Of a stretch of DNA of 64,000 nt, positions 23,798 to 33,439 are shown in pieces. The notes beneath the pieces were generated by a model. It was given only the letters and a program-made list of their open reading frames with translations, made no database searches and had not been told where the DNA came from. Position 1 is the stretch's first letter. Every line of letters starts with the position of its first letter. The stretch lies in assembly GCA_963767715.1 (NCBI GenBank), contig CAVYFA010000009.1, forward strand, positions 620,001 to 684,000. The letters are read 5' to 3'. Position numbers and translations under genes: made by a program. The DNA comes from CAVSXS01 sp963767715. GTDB taxonomy: Bacteria; Chloroflexota; Ktedonobacteria; Ktedonobacterales; Ktedonobacteraceae.

Positions 23798-25006
23798 ATG
23801 TCCGAGCAATGGTTCCGCGATTACGTCCTCCTGCAATTCCGCATTGACAAAGCTTTACGAAAATTCAGCGAGAGCCGCTTTGTGGATTACTACTATGGCC
23901 CGCCGGAATGGAGGGCTGCTGTCGAGAACGAGCCGGAGACGCCCGCGTTAGATCTCGTGCGAGCGGCGGCGGCGCTGCTCGATGCGCTGCCGGCGCAGGG
24001 ATTTGAGGCGCGGCGCGCGATGTACCTATCGAAGCAGGTGATTGCGTTGGAGACGGTGTGCCGAAAGCTGAACGGCGAGAGTTTCGCGCTGGAAGACGAG
24101 GTGCAGCGCTGCTTCGATATTCGCCCGACGATGGTACCTGAGACGCAATTCGAGGAGGCTCAGGCACTCTACGACGAAGTGATTCCCGGTCATGGAGATA
24201 TCTTCGAGCGTTTAAAGGCTTTGAGGGAACACTATGATCTTCCTCGCGAAAAATCGGGGCGGGTCGTCGATTTCATGCGCCTGGCGATTGCTGAAGCGCG
24301 CCGGCGCACACAGGCATTCGTTGAGCTGCCGCAGGGCGAGGACGTGGAACTGGCCACGATTTCTGATAGGGTCTATGGAGGACAAAACTGGTACCAGGGG
24401 AACTATCGCTCACATGTTGAGTTGAATACCGACCTGCCCACCAGTATGCTCTGGCTCATGGATCTCGTCTGCCACGAGGGCTATCCCGGTCATCACACCG
24501 AATTCGTGTTGAAAGAACAGCATCTTTACCGGGAGTCTGGCTATATGGAGGAGGCCATTGCGCCGATCATCTGCCCGCAGAGCGTCATCAGCGAAGGCAT
24601 TGCTACCTCGGCTTTTGAGACGATCTTCACGCCGGATGAAGCACAGCAGTGGGCAAGGCAGCATCTTTACCCGGCGGCAGGTATCGAGCCGATCGAGATG
24701 GATTTCGCGAAATATTATAAGGCGCATGACCTGTTGAGTGGTGTGGATGGCAATGCCAGGTTCATGCTGAGCAACGGCTACTCAGACGAAGAAGTGAAGC
24801 AGTATCTTATCAAGTACAAGCTATTGCCGGAAGAATACGCGCAAAAAGGCATAGATTTTCTCAAAGAACCCTTTCAGGAAGGATACATCTTTACTTACTT
24901 CTATGGATATGAGTTGATGAAGCCCTGGCTTGCAGGGCCAGACCGGCAGCAGGTGTTCAAGCGCTTCTTGACAGAGCAGTTTTGCCCATCAGACCTTGTG
25001 AAATAG
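23798..25006 (+). CDS. DUF885-like putative metallopeptidase
   Basis: A 402-residue protein whose central HEGYPGHHTEF resembles the H-E-x-x-P-G-H-H motif of DUF885 proteins, thought to be zinc peptidase-like. An Asp/Glu-rich helix further on (SVISEGIATSAFE) could give the third ligand, as SEGWA does in the family. It is about 150 residues shorter than usual DUF885 proteins and lacks a signal peptide, so it should be cytoplasmic. TAAGGAG is 7 nt upstream, and the gene begins 10 bp after pccB, so the two are probably co-transcribed. Confidence 0.75.
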   Translation: MSEQWFRDYVLLQFRIDKALRKFSESRFVDYYYGPPEWRAAVENEPETPALDLVRAAAALLDALPAQGFEARRAMYLSKQVIALETVCRKLNGESFALEDEVQRCFDIRPTMVPETQFEEAQALYDEVIPGHGDIFERLKALREHYDLPREKSGRVVDFMRLAIAEARRRTQAFVELPQGEDVELATISDRVYGGQNWYQGNYRSHVELNTDLPTSMLWLMDLVCHEGYPGHHTEFVLKEQHLYRESGYMEEAIAPIICPQSVISEGIATSAFETIFTPDEAQQWARQHLYPAAGIEPIEMDFAKYYKAHDLLSGVDGNARFMLSNGYSDEEVKQYLIKYKLLPEEYAQKGIDFLKEPFQEGYIFTYFYGYELMKPWLAGPDRQQVFKRFLTEQFCPSDLVK

Positions 25007-25015
25007 TGGATTGGT

Positions 25016-25426
25016 CTATTTATCTCTCTCGAGGAGCTCTAAGAGGACGCCGTTCGCGGCCTTTGGATGAATAAAGATCGCGCGTCCCTCAGCGGCGAGG
25101 CGTGGGACGCTATCGAGGGCGGGCGCGCCTTTCATTTGCACGTCGGTGAGGGCGGCGTCGATGTTGTCTACTTCCAGGCAGATGTGGTGCAGGCCCTCGC
25201 CGCGTTTCTCCAGGTAGCGCGCCAGGCTGGAGGTGGGTGAGGTGGGCTGCACCAGCTCGATTTCGCTGCCAGCGGGGCCGCCCATGGGCAGGAAGGCGAT
25301 GCGCACCTCCTCGGTCGGCACGTCCTTGATTTCAGCGGGAATGATGCCGAGCGTGTCGCGATAGAAGACGAGGGCTTGCTCGATGTCCCGCACGATGATT
25401 GCGACGTGATCGATACGCTTTGGCAT
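25016..25426 (-). CDS. mce: Methylmalonyl-CoA epimerase (VOC fold)
   Basis: A 136-residue vicinal-oxygen-chelate protein. It begins RIDHVAIIVRDIEQALVFYR, contains the metal-binding GEGLHHICLEVDNI and ends FIHPKAANGVLLELLE, the pattern of methylmalonyl-CoA epimerase, which interconverts the R and S forms between propionyl-CoA carboxylase and the mutase. The start at 25426 is the usual family start. It is convergent with the DUF885 gene and follows DUF402 by 10 bp. Confidence 0.92.
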   Translation of the reverse strand: MPKRIDHVAIIVRDIEQALVFYRDTLGIIPAEIKDVPTEEVRIAFLPMGGPAGSEIELVQPTSPTSSLARYLEKRGEGLHHICLEVDNIDAALTDVQMKGAPALDSVPRLAAEGRAIFIHPKAANGVLLELLERDK

Positions 25427-25436
25427 GGATAACCCC

Positions 25437-25994
25437 CTACGAATGGCAACTGATAAGGTGAAAGCTGGTCTGGCGCAGGGTATGCGGGATGGCAGCGAAC
25501 AGGTCGGTCGCCAGGCGGGTGGCGTTAGACAGCATTTGCAGGGCGAGCAACGCGCCAATACGAGTCTCTTCGCTATAGTTCAGCGTTTCGGAAAGCTGGT
25601 CGAACTCTGCCTGGGTGAGAATTTCGTAGCTGAAATCTGGTTTTATGAGCAGGCTGAGATCGAGATCAACATAGGTGAGCCTGTCGCGCTGGATGACGGC
25701 GGGTTGGATAATTGAGGCATACGTATGGATGAGGGAGCGATCCTGGTAAAATGCGCTGAACGTGTACCATCGCTCCGGCCAGTAGAGCTGCAGGCAGTTA
25801 TCGCGCAGCGGACGTGTGCGGGTTGCCCAGTGCATAGGGGTGCCGGATGGCAGCCAGAGCAACAGGCAATCACCGGTCAGCCCGGTCGTCTTCTCATTGC
25901 TTAGCTGTAACGATGGATCCAGTCGATACCCGCGCCACGACCCGCGATACTGTTGATCATAGGCGCGGCTCTCTACCTGAAAATCAGGATGCAT
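25437..25994 (-). CDS. DUF402 (FomD/NTDP-like) protein
   Basis: A 185-residue protein with the DUF402 core: RDNCLQLYWPERWYTFSAFY, then a strand-rich segment and the acidic VDLDLSLLIKPDFSYEILTQ AEFD region in which conserved Asp and Glu bind divalent metal. Relatives hydrolyse nucleoside di- or triphosphates or nucleotidyl intermediates (FomD). Substrate here is unknown. AAGGAG lies 7 nt before the ATG at 25994. Probably co-transcribed with the epimerase gene. Confidence 0.78.
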   Translation of the reverse strand: MHPDFQVESRAYDQQYRGSWRGYRLDPSLQLSNEKTTGLTGDCLLLWLPSGTPMHWATRTRPLRDNCLQLYWPERWYTFSAFYQDRSLIHTYASIIQPAVIQRDRLTYVDLDLSLLIKPDFSYEILTQAEFDQLSETLNYSEETRIGALLALQMLSNATRLATDLFAAIPHTLRQTSFHLISCHS

Positions 25995-26178
25995 GATGAA
26001 ACTCCTTCCGTTCATGCACATAGTACGCAAAATAGCCGATATCGTCAAGCTCAGAAGCTAATAATTCCTAAGAACAGTATAGTATTGCGGCTGCAAGGAA
26101 TGGCATTACCGCATGTTGTACAATATAAGAGAGCCGCAGCCCGAAGCTGAAGCGAATAGCAGGAACACCGGAATCACG

Positions 26179-29100
26179 ATGCGCTGCCCGAACTGTCAGA
26201 CCCTCAATCCACCCAATGCAAAATATTGCCTCGAATGCGGCAATCGGCTGGTTGTGTGTCCAAATTGCGGGACAGTAAACCTGCCGTTTGCGAAATTTTG
26301 TATCGAGTGCGGAACATTATTGCCATCCCAGCCCGAAACAGCCTCGCACGGCATCAACCAGGAGCAAGCCGCACGGCAGGTGCCACTTGCACCATCCCCG
26401 CAATCTACTACGCCTATAGTTTCCGCAACCTCTCAAGCAGCCCCCGCAGCTCCTGCTAATGGGAATAAACGTGCAGCAGGGGCATCAGATGGGAAAAGGA
26501 GTACTTTGATCGCCCCGGAAGAGCGCCGGGTGGTGACGGTTATGTTTGCCGATATCACAGGCTCAACGCCGCTGGCTGATCGGCTGGACCCGGAGGATTT
26601 GCGGGCGATCCTGGCGGGGTATTTCAATTTGATGACAGAACAGATACGGCGGCATGGGGGGACGGTGGAGAAGTATATTGGAGACGCGGTGATGGCGGTG
26701 TTCGGATCGCCGATGGCGCACGAGGATGACCCGGACCGGGCGATACGGGCCGCGCTGGATATGCAGGCGGCCCTGAACCGCTTCAATGTGCGGCGCATGG
26801 AGCGCGATGCGAACGCGACGCGGCTGCAGATGCGCATTGGGATCAATACGGGCGAGGTAGCAGCGCCCGGGAACGGGTTTGATCGGCAGGATTTTCTGAT
26901 TACAGGGGACGCGGTGAACGTGGCGGCGCGGTTGCAGGCAGCGGCCAGCCCGGATACGATCCTGGTAGGAGAGCGCACGTACCTGGTGACGCGCAATGTG
27001 TTCGAGATGCGACCAATCGCGCCTCTGCACCTGAGAGGGAAGCAGGAGCCGGTAGCGGCATGGGTCGTGCTGGGGGAGCCCAGGCGCTCGGCGACGATTA
27101 CGCAGCACCCGCGTGGGATCGAGGGTTTGCAGGCACCACTGGTGGGACGGACGCTGGAGTTGACACTGATGCACGCGACGTATGCGCGAGTGCAGGCGGA
27201 GCAACGCCCGCATTTGATAACTATTCTGGGAGTGCCGGGCATCGGGAAGTCACGGTTGGTGCGGGACTTCATCCAGCGCGAGGAAGAGTCGGCGAAAAGC
27301 GCGTCGAGCGATTCTCGCCTGCAGGCGCCGCGCGTGCTTGAGGGACACTGCCCGCCTTATGGCGAGGGTATTACATACTGGCCGCTGATCGAAATACTGC
27401 GCTCGCTATTGCAGGTGAGAGAAGGCGAGAATCGAGAGCAGTTGCAGGCGCGCCTGGTCGATTTCGCGCTGGGCACATTGACGGCAGCGCGGCGCAGTGA
27501 AGACACGGAAGAGGTGGTGGCGGCGCTCAGCCGCAGCATCGGGGCGGGTGTTCCCACGGCTGCGGTAGGTATGGTGTCTGCGGCGCAGGGCGTGTCGGAG
27601 CGGCGCGATATCCAGCGCAGCACACGCAGCAAGGCGCCGGAGCAGGTTGGGCCACAGGTGGAGTTGATGCGGGCCTGGCGTATCTTTCTGGAGGCGATCG
27701 CGGAGCAGGGGCCGCTGATACTGATCATCGATGATTTGCAGTGGGCGGATGAGGCCCTGCTCGATCTGCTCGAGTATCTGACGGACCGCATCACGGCGGC
27801 GCCGATCCTCTTTCTCTGCCCGGCGCGTCCAGATTTTATCGAACGACGGCGCGATTGGGGCGGTGGGAGGCGCAACTTCACGACAATCGTACTTGAGGCG
27901 CTGAGTGGGGAGGAGAGCGGCGAGTTGATCAGCGGACTGCTGAATAGCGTCGAGGTGCCGGAGGTGCTGTATCACACGATTCAAAGCCGCGCCGAGGGCA
28001 ATCCTTTTTTTGTGGAGGAGATCGTGCGGATGCTGATCGACCAGGGGTCGCTGGTGCGGGAAGATGGGTTCTGGCGCGTCAGCGAAGATTACGAGGTAGC
28101 GCTGAGCGAGCTGGCGAGCCCGGCAGCGCCGCCCGATGACACGCTGATCGACCTGCATTACGTGCTGCCGCTGCCGCGCCTGCCCGATACGGTGCAGGGT
28201 GTGCTGGCGGCGCGCATTGATCTGCTGAGCCCGGTCGAAAAGCAGGTAATCCAGTATGCAGCGATCATCGGGCGAACGTTCTGGCTCTCAGCGCTGATGG
28301 AACTGGCGAATGACCTCGACCGCGAGACGGTGCTTGCCACGATTGATGCCCTGGCGCGACGGGATTTCATTTCAGAGGCAGATAAGCCGATCCGCACGCC
28401 TGTTGCGCAGGATCGTGTCTATATCTTCAAGCATATTCTGATTCGAGACGTGGTGTACAACACTATCCCACGTCTGCGCCGTTCGCAAAAGCACGCGCAG
28501 TTAGCGGTATGGTTGGAAGAGCAAGTGGGTGATGCAGTGGACCAATATGCGGAGCTGCTGGCCTATCACTACCAGCAGGCGCTGGCGACCTGGTCGGCGG
28601 GTGCGCTGGCGCTGGCGATCAGCGACGAAGAGGGCGAGGAAGGGCAGAATACGTCGGAGCAAATACTCACGCGCCAGGAGTTGATTAGCCGGACGCTTAC
28701 TTATCAGACAATGGCGGGGGACCAGGCGTATGAAAGTTACTATACGATTCGTGCTATTCAGGCCTATTGTGAGGCGCTCGATCTACTCTACGAGAGCAAA
28801 GCGGCGCCGCTGACAATTGCGCGGATGCATCAGAAGCTGGGCGATGCGTATATGCAGCGCGCGAATGCTGATGAAGCCTGGCACGAGTATAAACACGCGC
28901 TGGAACTGCTGAAGCAAGAGACGCAAGAAGATGAGGCACTCAGGGATGAGTTGCTGTGCCTGTATATGCGCCTGGCGGAGTTGTCGACGCGCTGGCTGGG
29001 GTGGTTTGATTCGCCACCGGATATGCAAGAGATGCGCGCGTATATCGATGCGGGTTTGCTGATGCTGGAGGGGCGACCGCAAAGCCGGGAGCGGGCGGCA

Positions 29101-30267
29101 TTTCTGACGTACCTGGCGATGTGGTCTATCAGGCAAATAAAGTCCGTCAGCCCGGATGAGCGGCCGGCTATTGCTGAAGAGGCGCTGGCAGATAGCCATG
29201 AGGCGCTGCGCATCGCGGAGGAGGTGAACGATACGGGGACGCTGTGGGTGACGCTGGACGCGCTGGGCTTTATCTACGAGAGGCAGCACCTGTACCTGGA
29301 TGCGCATAAGGTGCATCACCGGCGGCAGGAGCTGGCATCTTTCATTAATGGGCGCGAGGAACTGTATGATTTGTATTCCTCGCTGGGCTGGTCGCACCTG
29401 CACATTGCCGATTATCCTGCGGCGGCCAAATGGTTTGGTTCAGCGTGGCGCATTGCCCAGACTATGGAAAGCCCGTCTATGCTGCTGCTGAGCATGCTCG
29501 GTCGCATGTACGTATGGTACGAATGGAATCGCTGGAGCGAGGTGCGCGAGGTGGCATACATCGCGATGCAGATGGCCGAGCAATACCAGTTGGATGAGCA
29601 GTGGCTGTTGGATTCGCTGGAGACGCTGGCCGACATCGCCTACCGCACAGGAGACAGGGAAGAGAGCGATTCGCTGATGCGCCAGTATCGCCGCCTGGCA
29701 GAGCAGCGCGCTTTTGAACCTGAACCCTCGCGCAGCATTTACCTTGCGCGCGAAGACTGGGCACGCGCTTACAGCGATTTCAAGGAGGCATTGCAGCGCT
29801 CGGAGCCATTCCCCAGGCCAGAAGTGCTGGCGTATACGGCTGAACTGGCGGTGACGGTGCATGAAGATGTTGAGACGCAGGAGCAATTGTGTGAGCGCGC
29901 TGTGCTGATTACGGAACGAGCGGGGGCGCGTAAGTACCAGGTGGTGGCACTGCGAGCAAGGGGACGAATGCACCTGGAACGGGCTCAATTCGCAGAGGCT
30001 GAACAAGACATCAAACAGGCACTGGCTTTGTGCGAGTTGCTGGACCTGCCCTGGGAGCAAGGCCAGACGCTGATCTGCCTGGGCCTGTTTTACCGGGCAC
30101 GTGCAATGGCACCCGCAAGGGGTGCGGATACAAATCGGGAAGATTTGGGATTGGCGCGGCGGGCTTTGGAGCGGGCGCTGGGCTTCTTCGAGTCGCTAAA
30201 GGCAGTTCATGATGCGGAGCACACACGCGTGGCGCTGGCTGAGGTGGAGGCGGAGGCGATCAGGTGA
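26179..30267 (+). CDS. Zinc-ribbon/nucleotidyl cyclase/AAA/TPR regulatory protein
   Basis: About 1362 residues. Two N-terminal zinc ribbons (CPNCQ..CLECG at 3-21 and CPNCG..CIECG at 28-45) are followed by a Pro/Ala linker, a class III adenylyl/guanylyl cyclase domain (about 116-300; metal Asp125 in VMFADITGS and Asp169 in KYIGDAVMAVFG), an AAA ATPase with P-loop GVPGIGKS near 351 and Walker B LILIIDDLQWAD, and about 500 residues of TPR helices. This LuxR/AfsR-like signalling layout is common in Chloroflexota and actinobacteria. One TPR loop (AMAPARGADTNRED) is encoded by a hairpin element. An ATG at 26113 would add 22 residues. Confidence 0.9.
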   Translation: MRCPNCQTLNPPNAKYCLECGNRLVVCPNCGTVNLPFAKFCIECGTLLPSQPETASHGINQEQAARQVPLAPSPQSTTPIVSATSQAAPAAPANGNKRAAGASDGKRSTLIAPEERRVVTVMFADITGSTPLADRLDPEDLRAILAGYFNLMTEQIRRHGGTVEKYIGDAVMAVFGSPMAHEDDPDRAIRAALDMQAALNRFNVRRMERDANATRLQMRIGINTGEVAAPGNGFDRQDFLITGDAVNVAARLQAAASPDTILVGERTYLVTRNVFEMRPIAPLHLRGKQEPVAAWVVLGEPRRSATITQHPRGIEGLQAPLVGRTLELTLMHATYARVQAEQRPHLITILGVPGIGKSRLVRDFIQREEESAKSASSDSRLQAPRVLEGHCPPYGEGITYWPLIEILRSLLQVREGENREQLQARLVDFALGTLTAARRSEDTEEVVAALSRSIGAGVPTAAVGMVSAAQGVSERRDIQRSTRSKAPEQVGPQVELMRAWRIFLEAIAEQGPLILIIDDLQWADEALLDLLEYLTDRITAAPILFLCPARPDFIERRRDWGGGRRNFTTIVLEALSGEESGELISGLLNSVEVPEVLYHTIQSRAEGNPFFVEEIVRMLIDQGSLVREDGFWRVSEDYEVALSELASPAAPPDDTLIDLHYVLPLPRLPDTVQGVLAARIDLLSPVEKQVIQYAAIIGRTFWLSALMELANDLDRETVLATIDALARRDFISEADKPIRTPVAQDRVYIFKHILIRDVVYNTIPRLRRSQKHAQLAVWLEEQVGDAVDQYAELLAYHYQQALATWSAGALALAISDEEGEEGQNTSEQILTRQELISRTLTYQTMAGDQAYESYYTIRAIQAYCEALDLLYESKAAPLTIARMHQKLGDAYMQRANADEAWHEYKHALELLKQETQEDEALRDELLCLYMRLAELSTRWLGWFDSPPDMQEMRAYIDAGLLMLEGRPQSRERAAFLTYLAMWSIRQIKSVSPDERPAIAEEALADSHEALRIAEEVNDTGTLWVTLDALGFIYERQHLYLDAHKVHHRRQELASFINGREELYDLYSSLGWSHLHIADYPAAAKWFGSAWRIAQTMESPSMLLLSMLGRMYVWYEWNRWSEVREVAYIAMQMAEQYQLDEQWLLDSLETLADIAYRTGDREESDSLMRQYRRLAEQRAFEPEPSRSIYLAREDWARAYSDFKEALQRSEPFPRPEVLAYTAELAVTVHEDVETQEQLCERAVLITERAGARKYQVVALRARGRMHLERAQFAEAEQDIKQALALCELLDLPWEQGQTLICLGLFYRARAMAPARGADTNREDLGLARRALERALGFFESLKAVHDAEHTRVALAEVEAEAIR
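30109..30125 (+). repeat. GCAAG-loop hairpin inside a coding sequence
   Basis: GCACCC-GCAAG-GGGTGC lies within the TPR region of the cyclase gene and keeps the reading frame, encoding APARGA in a loop between helices. It has the same loop as the intergenic hairpins but a different stem. Confidence 0.7.
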
Positions 30268-30280
30268 TCTAAACAGCTTG

Positions 30281-31075
30281 CTAGTGGTAGGTGATAGGGC
30301 GCAGGTCCTCTATCATAGAGACCATTGTGGAGACGGGCAGGTAGCTGACGAGGTCACAGAGTAAGCCTTGCTCGTACCATTCGATGCGGTTTTGGCCGTC
30401 ACCGGCCTGCAGCAGGATGCCGTTAAGGGCGCCAAGCTGTATGGAGGTATACGCGGAATTCAGGTAGGCGCTGCTGGGCAGTGGCTGCACAGGTGATTCG
30501 TAGAGATGGGCGTTCAGCGTAAAGACCAGGTAGGTGGCGGTGGGGGAGTTGCTGCCGTATTTGCCAGTGTTGAGAGAAATGAGGTAGGCATTGGAGGGCA
30601 GGTTTAATGGTAGCAGGAGGGTTAAGCCATGTGGGATGTCTTTAGGCGGAGCGATAGCGAAGGAATAGTCGGGGGGCAGGTTGGCAGCCTGCCAGCTGTG
30701 AGTAGTCTTGTTGTGATGGGTGCCAGAATTGCTTCCGGCAGGCTTGAGCTCGAAGATGAGGCCAGGACCAAGCAGTAGAAAGAGTAAGACGGCGACGGCG
30801 GCTACTAGCGGGCGAAGGAGCCATTTTTTCCATGCGTGAGCACCGTGAGGAAGGCTTGCGACCTGGGCGCGAAGCTGCATTGCGAGGCGTTGGCGGCGGG
30901 CGCGGGCGGGCGCGTCGAGTTCGCGCAGCGGTGAGAAGGCGGCGGTGAGACGCCCGGCGAGGTGAAGCAGTTCGTCATCCTCGGGCGAAGGTTCGTCTAT
31001 GCCTGAGGTGATGCCATCCAGGCGGTCGAGCCATACATCATCGAAGCGTTCGTATTTGTCACGCATGCTTTTCAC
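30281..31075 (-). CDS. Membrane-anchored putative anti-sigma factor
   Basis: A 264-residue single-pass protein: an N-terminal cytoplasmic part of about 85 residues rich in Asp/Glu and Arg (PSPEDDELLHLAGRLTAAFS), a membrane segment at about 90-110 (PLVAAVAVLLFLLLGPGLIF), and an outer domain of about 150 residues ending in MVSMIEDLRPITYH, as in DUF4367-like sensor domains. Its ATG overlaps the stop of the sigma gene by 4 bp (ATGA), the usual coupling between ECF sigma factors and their anti-sigma partners. No zinc HxxxCxxC motif is seen. Confidence 0.7.
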   Translation of the reverse strand: MKSMRDKYERFDDVWLDRLDGITSGIDEPSPEDDELLHLAGRLTAAFSPLRELDAPARARRQRLAMQLRAQVASLPHGAHAWKKWLLRPLVAAVAVLLFLLLGPGLIFELKPAGSNSGTHHNKTTHSWQAANLPPDYSFAIAPPKDIPHGLTLLLPLNLPSNAYLISLNTGKYGSNSPTATYLVFTLNAHLYESPVQPLPSSAYLNSAYTSIQLGALNGILLQAGDGQNRIEWYEQGLLCDLVSYLPVSTMVSMIEDLRPITYH

Positions 31076-31668
31076 CTCCCCCCTTCGCTGCGCAGCTCGT
31101 CGCGCAGGCGAGCGAGGGTGCGGTAGAGTATCGAGCCAACGGTGCCTTCAGGCATATTCAGGATACGCGCGATTTCGCGATTCTGAAGGCACGCGACAAA
31201 CTTCAAGCCAATCACTTCGCGCTCGCGTTCCGGCAGGCGATTGAGCAGCGCAAAGAGACGCAAGCGCTCCTCCTGGGCCAGCAGTACCTCCTCTGGGGAA
31301 GAGTCCCTGGGATGGCTGCTATCTACGAGCGTATCGAGCGAGGCGGCCAGAGCGGTAGGGCGCTGCCGCCGGAAATAGTCGGTTGCGCAATTGCGGGCGA
31401 TGCGAAAGAGCCACGCGCCAAATGCGCCGGGCGCTTGCAAGCCGTCCAGGTGCGTGAGGGCCCGTTCGAAGACCTGCGATACCAGGTCTTCAGCGATCTC
31501 AGTTGACCCGACGCGAAAGCGCAGATAAGCCAGCACACGTGTGTAGTACTCGGCATACAGGTCATCGAAGGCAATCTTCTGCCGGTGTTGTTCCTGCCTG
31601 GCGGGCAGTGGCCATATCGAGAGACGGGTCCTCGCCAGAGGGACGCCGACGTTGCTCCCTATGTCCAT
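31072..31668 (-). CDS. ECF RNA polymerase sigma factor
   Basis: A 198-residue sigma-70 family ECF protein. Region 2 spans FDDLYAEYYTRVLAYLRFRV through FGAWLFRIARNCATDYFRR, and region 4 LLNRLPEREREVIGLKFVAC with the helix-turn-helix NREIARILNMPEGTVGSILY. It directs transcription of a stress or envelope regulon when its partner releases it. An alternative GTG at 31686 adds six residues. Likely autoregulated with the anti-sigma gene. Confidence 0.93.
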   Translation of the reverse strand: MDIGSNVGVPLARTRLSIWPLPARQEQHRQKIAFDDLYAEYYTRVLAYLRFRVGSTEIAEDLVSQVFERALTHLDGLQAPGAFGAWLFRIARNCATDYFRRQRPTALAASLDTLVDSSHPRDSSPEEVLLAQEERLRLFALLNRLPEREREVIGLKFVACLQNREIARILNMPEGTVGSILYRTLARLRDELRSEGGR

Positions 31669-31791
31669 AAATTCTTTACCCTGCACCGGCTTTTACTTTC
31701 GCTACTGGCATAGACGTAAGAGGATGGGTTGTATTGCAAGACTATATTGAATTACGTCAAAATGCGAGAGAGTATCACGCCGGCAACCGTA

Positions 31792-33387
31792 TCATTCCTG
31801 ATCCTTTTGTATATGCCCGCCGGTCATGAGGATACCCAGTTCCTCTTCGGTTGCGTCGGGGGAGACGATGCCGACGATGTTGCCTTCGTACATCACGGCG
31901 ATGCTGTCGGAGAGCGAGCGAATCTCGTCGAGTTCGGCGGAGATCAGCAGGACGGCTTTGCCTGCGTCACGCTGCTCGATGATGCGACGGTGGATGAACT
32001 CGATGGCGCCGATATCGACGCCGCGTGTGGGCTGGGAGGCGATAAGGGCCATGGGGTTGGCAGAAAACTCGCGTGCGATGATGACCTTTTGCTGATTTCC
32101 GCCGGAGAGCGAACGAGCCGGAGCCTCAACAGAGGAGGTGCGCACATCGTACTCCCTGACAAGGCGCCTGGCCCAGTTGACGATGTTGCGCAGCAGGAGG
32201 ACGAAGCCGTTCCAGGAGAAAAGCGGCCAGCGCTCCCGGCCCAGGATGAGATTATCCTCGATGGTGTTGGTAAGGACGAGACCGCTTCCCCGGCGATCCT
32301 CAGGGATGTGGGCCAGCCCGAAACGGCGTTCCTCGCGCGCGTTGAGGGTGGTCAGGTCCCTGGTTTTGCCCGCAACACCATTTTCCACCTGGGTAATGGT
32401 GATGCGACCGGCAGTGATCCTGCGCATGCCCGTGAGGGCCTCGACCAGTTCGGACTGGCCGTTGCCCTCGACGCCGGCGATACCCAGGATTTCTCCTGCG
32501 CGCACATCAAAACTGACGCCGTGCAGGGCTTCCAGGCCGCGATCTGATTGGGTATGCATATCCTCCACATGCAGCACGACGGGGCCAGGATGGGCAGGAG
32601 TTTTATTGACGCGCAGCAGGACTTCACGGCCCACCATCAGGCGCGCAATCTCGGCCTGGTTGGTTTCGCGCGTGACAAGCTCACCGGCGTTTTTGCCGCG
32701 CCTAAGGACAGTGATTGTGTCGGTCAGTTCCAATACCTCGCGCAGCTTGTGAGTGATGAAGATAATAGTTTTGCCCTTATCGACGAGCTGGCGCAGCACG
32801 CGAAACAATTCGTCGGTTTCCTGCGGAGTAAGCACGCCGGTTGGCTCGTCCATAATGAGAATGTCGGCGGCGCGGTAGAGCGTCTTCAGGATTTCGACAC
32901 GCTGCTGAAGCCCGACGGAGAGTTTTTCGATACGCGCATCCGGGTCGATGGGCAGGCCGTATTGCTTACTCAGCTGCTGGATGAGCTCACGTGACTGGCG
33001 TACGTTATAGACGGCATTGGTTCCACCCGGCTCGTGCCCGAGCACAATGTTTTCGGCAACGGTCAAGGGGGGAATCAACATGAAATGCTGGTGAACCATG
33101 CCAATGTGCAGGCGAATGGCATCGCGGGGACCGCTGATGTGGACGCGTTGTCCATTGATGTAGATTTCGCCGCTATCGGGATGGATCAGGCCATAAAGGA
33201 TATTCATGAGAGTGGTTTTGCCGGCGCCGTTTTCGCCGACGAGGGCATGAATCTCGCCTTTGCGTACCTTCAAATTGACATGGTCGTTCGCTACGACGCC
33301 GGGCCAGGTTTTGGTGATATCTCGCATTTCCACCGCGAGGGGAACTGAAGTTTCCTCAGTAGTTGCCAGTGCTGTATGTTCCTGCAT
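31792..33387 (-). CDS. BMP-type nucleoside ABC importer, double ATP-binding protein
   Basis: A 531-residue protein with two ABC domains, as in RbsA/NupO. The first P-loop is GENGAGKT (51-58) with the signature LSVGLQQRVEI and Walker B ILIMDEPTGVLTP; the second has a degenerate P-loop (AGVEGNGQSELV), signature LSGGNQQKVIIARE and a degenerate Walker B (ALIASQPTRGVD), usual for this class. It powers uptake of purine nucleosides or similar ligands with the two permeases and lipoprotein encoded upstream. The start at 33387 follows GGAG by 8 nt. Confidence 0.93.
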   Translation of the reverse strand: MQEHTALATTEETSVPLAVEMRDITKTWPGVVANDHVNLKVRKGEIHALVGENGAGKTTLMNILYGLIHPDSGEIYINGQRVHISGPRDAIRLHIGMVHQHFMLIPPLTVAENIVLGHEPGGTNAVYNVRQSRELIQQLSKQYGLPIDPDARIEKLSVGLQQRVEILKTLYRAADILIMDEPTGVLTPQETDELFRVLRQLVDKGKTIIFITHKLREVLELTDTITVLRRGKNAGELVTRETNQAEIARLMVGREVLLRVNKTPAHPGPVVLHVEDMHTQSDRGLEALHGVSFDVRAGEILGIAGVEGNGQSELVEALTGMRRITAGRITITQVENGVAGKTRDLTTLNAREERRFGLAHIPEDRRGSGLVLTNTIEDNLILGRERWPLFSWNGFVLLLRNIVNWARRLVREYDVRTSSVEAPARSLSGGNQQKVIIAREFSANPMALIASQPTRGVDIGAIEFIHRRIIEQRDAGKAVLLISAELDEIRSLSDSIAVMYEGNIVGIVSPDATEEELGILMTGGHIQKDQE

Positions 33388-33439
33388 TGTTTTACGCTCC
33401 TTATTTATCGGCCTCCAAAGTTCAGCAGAATGCAAGGAA

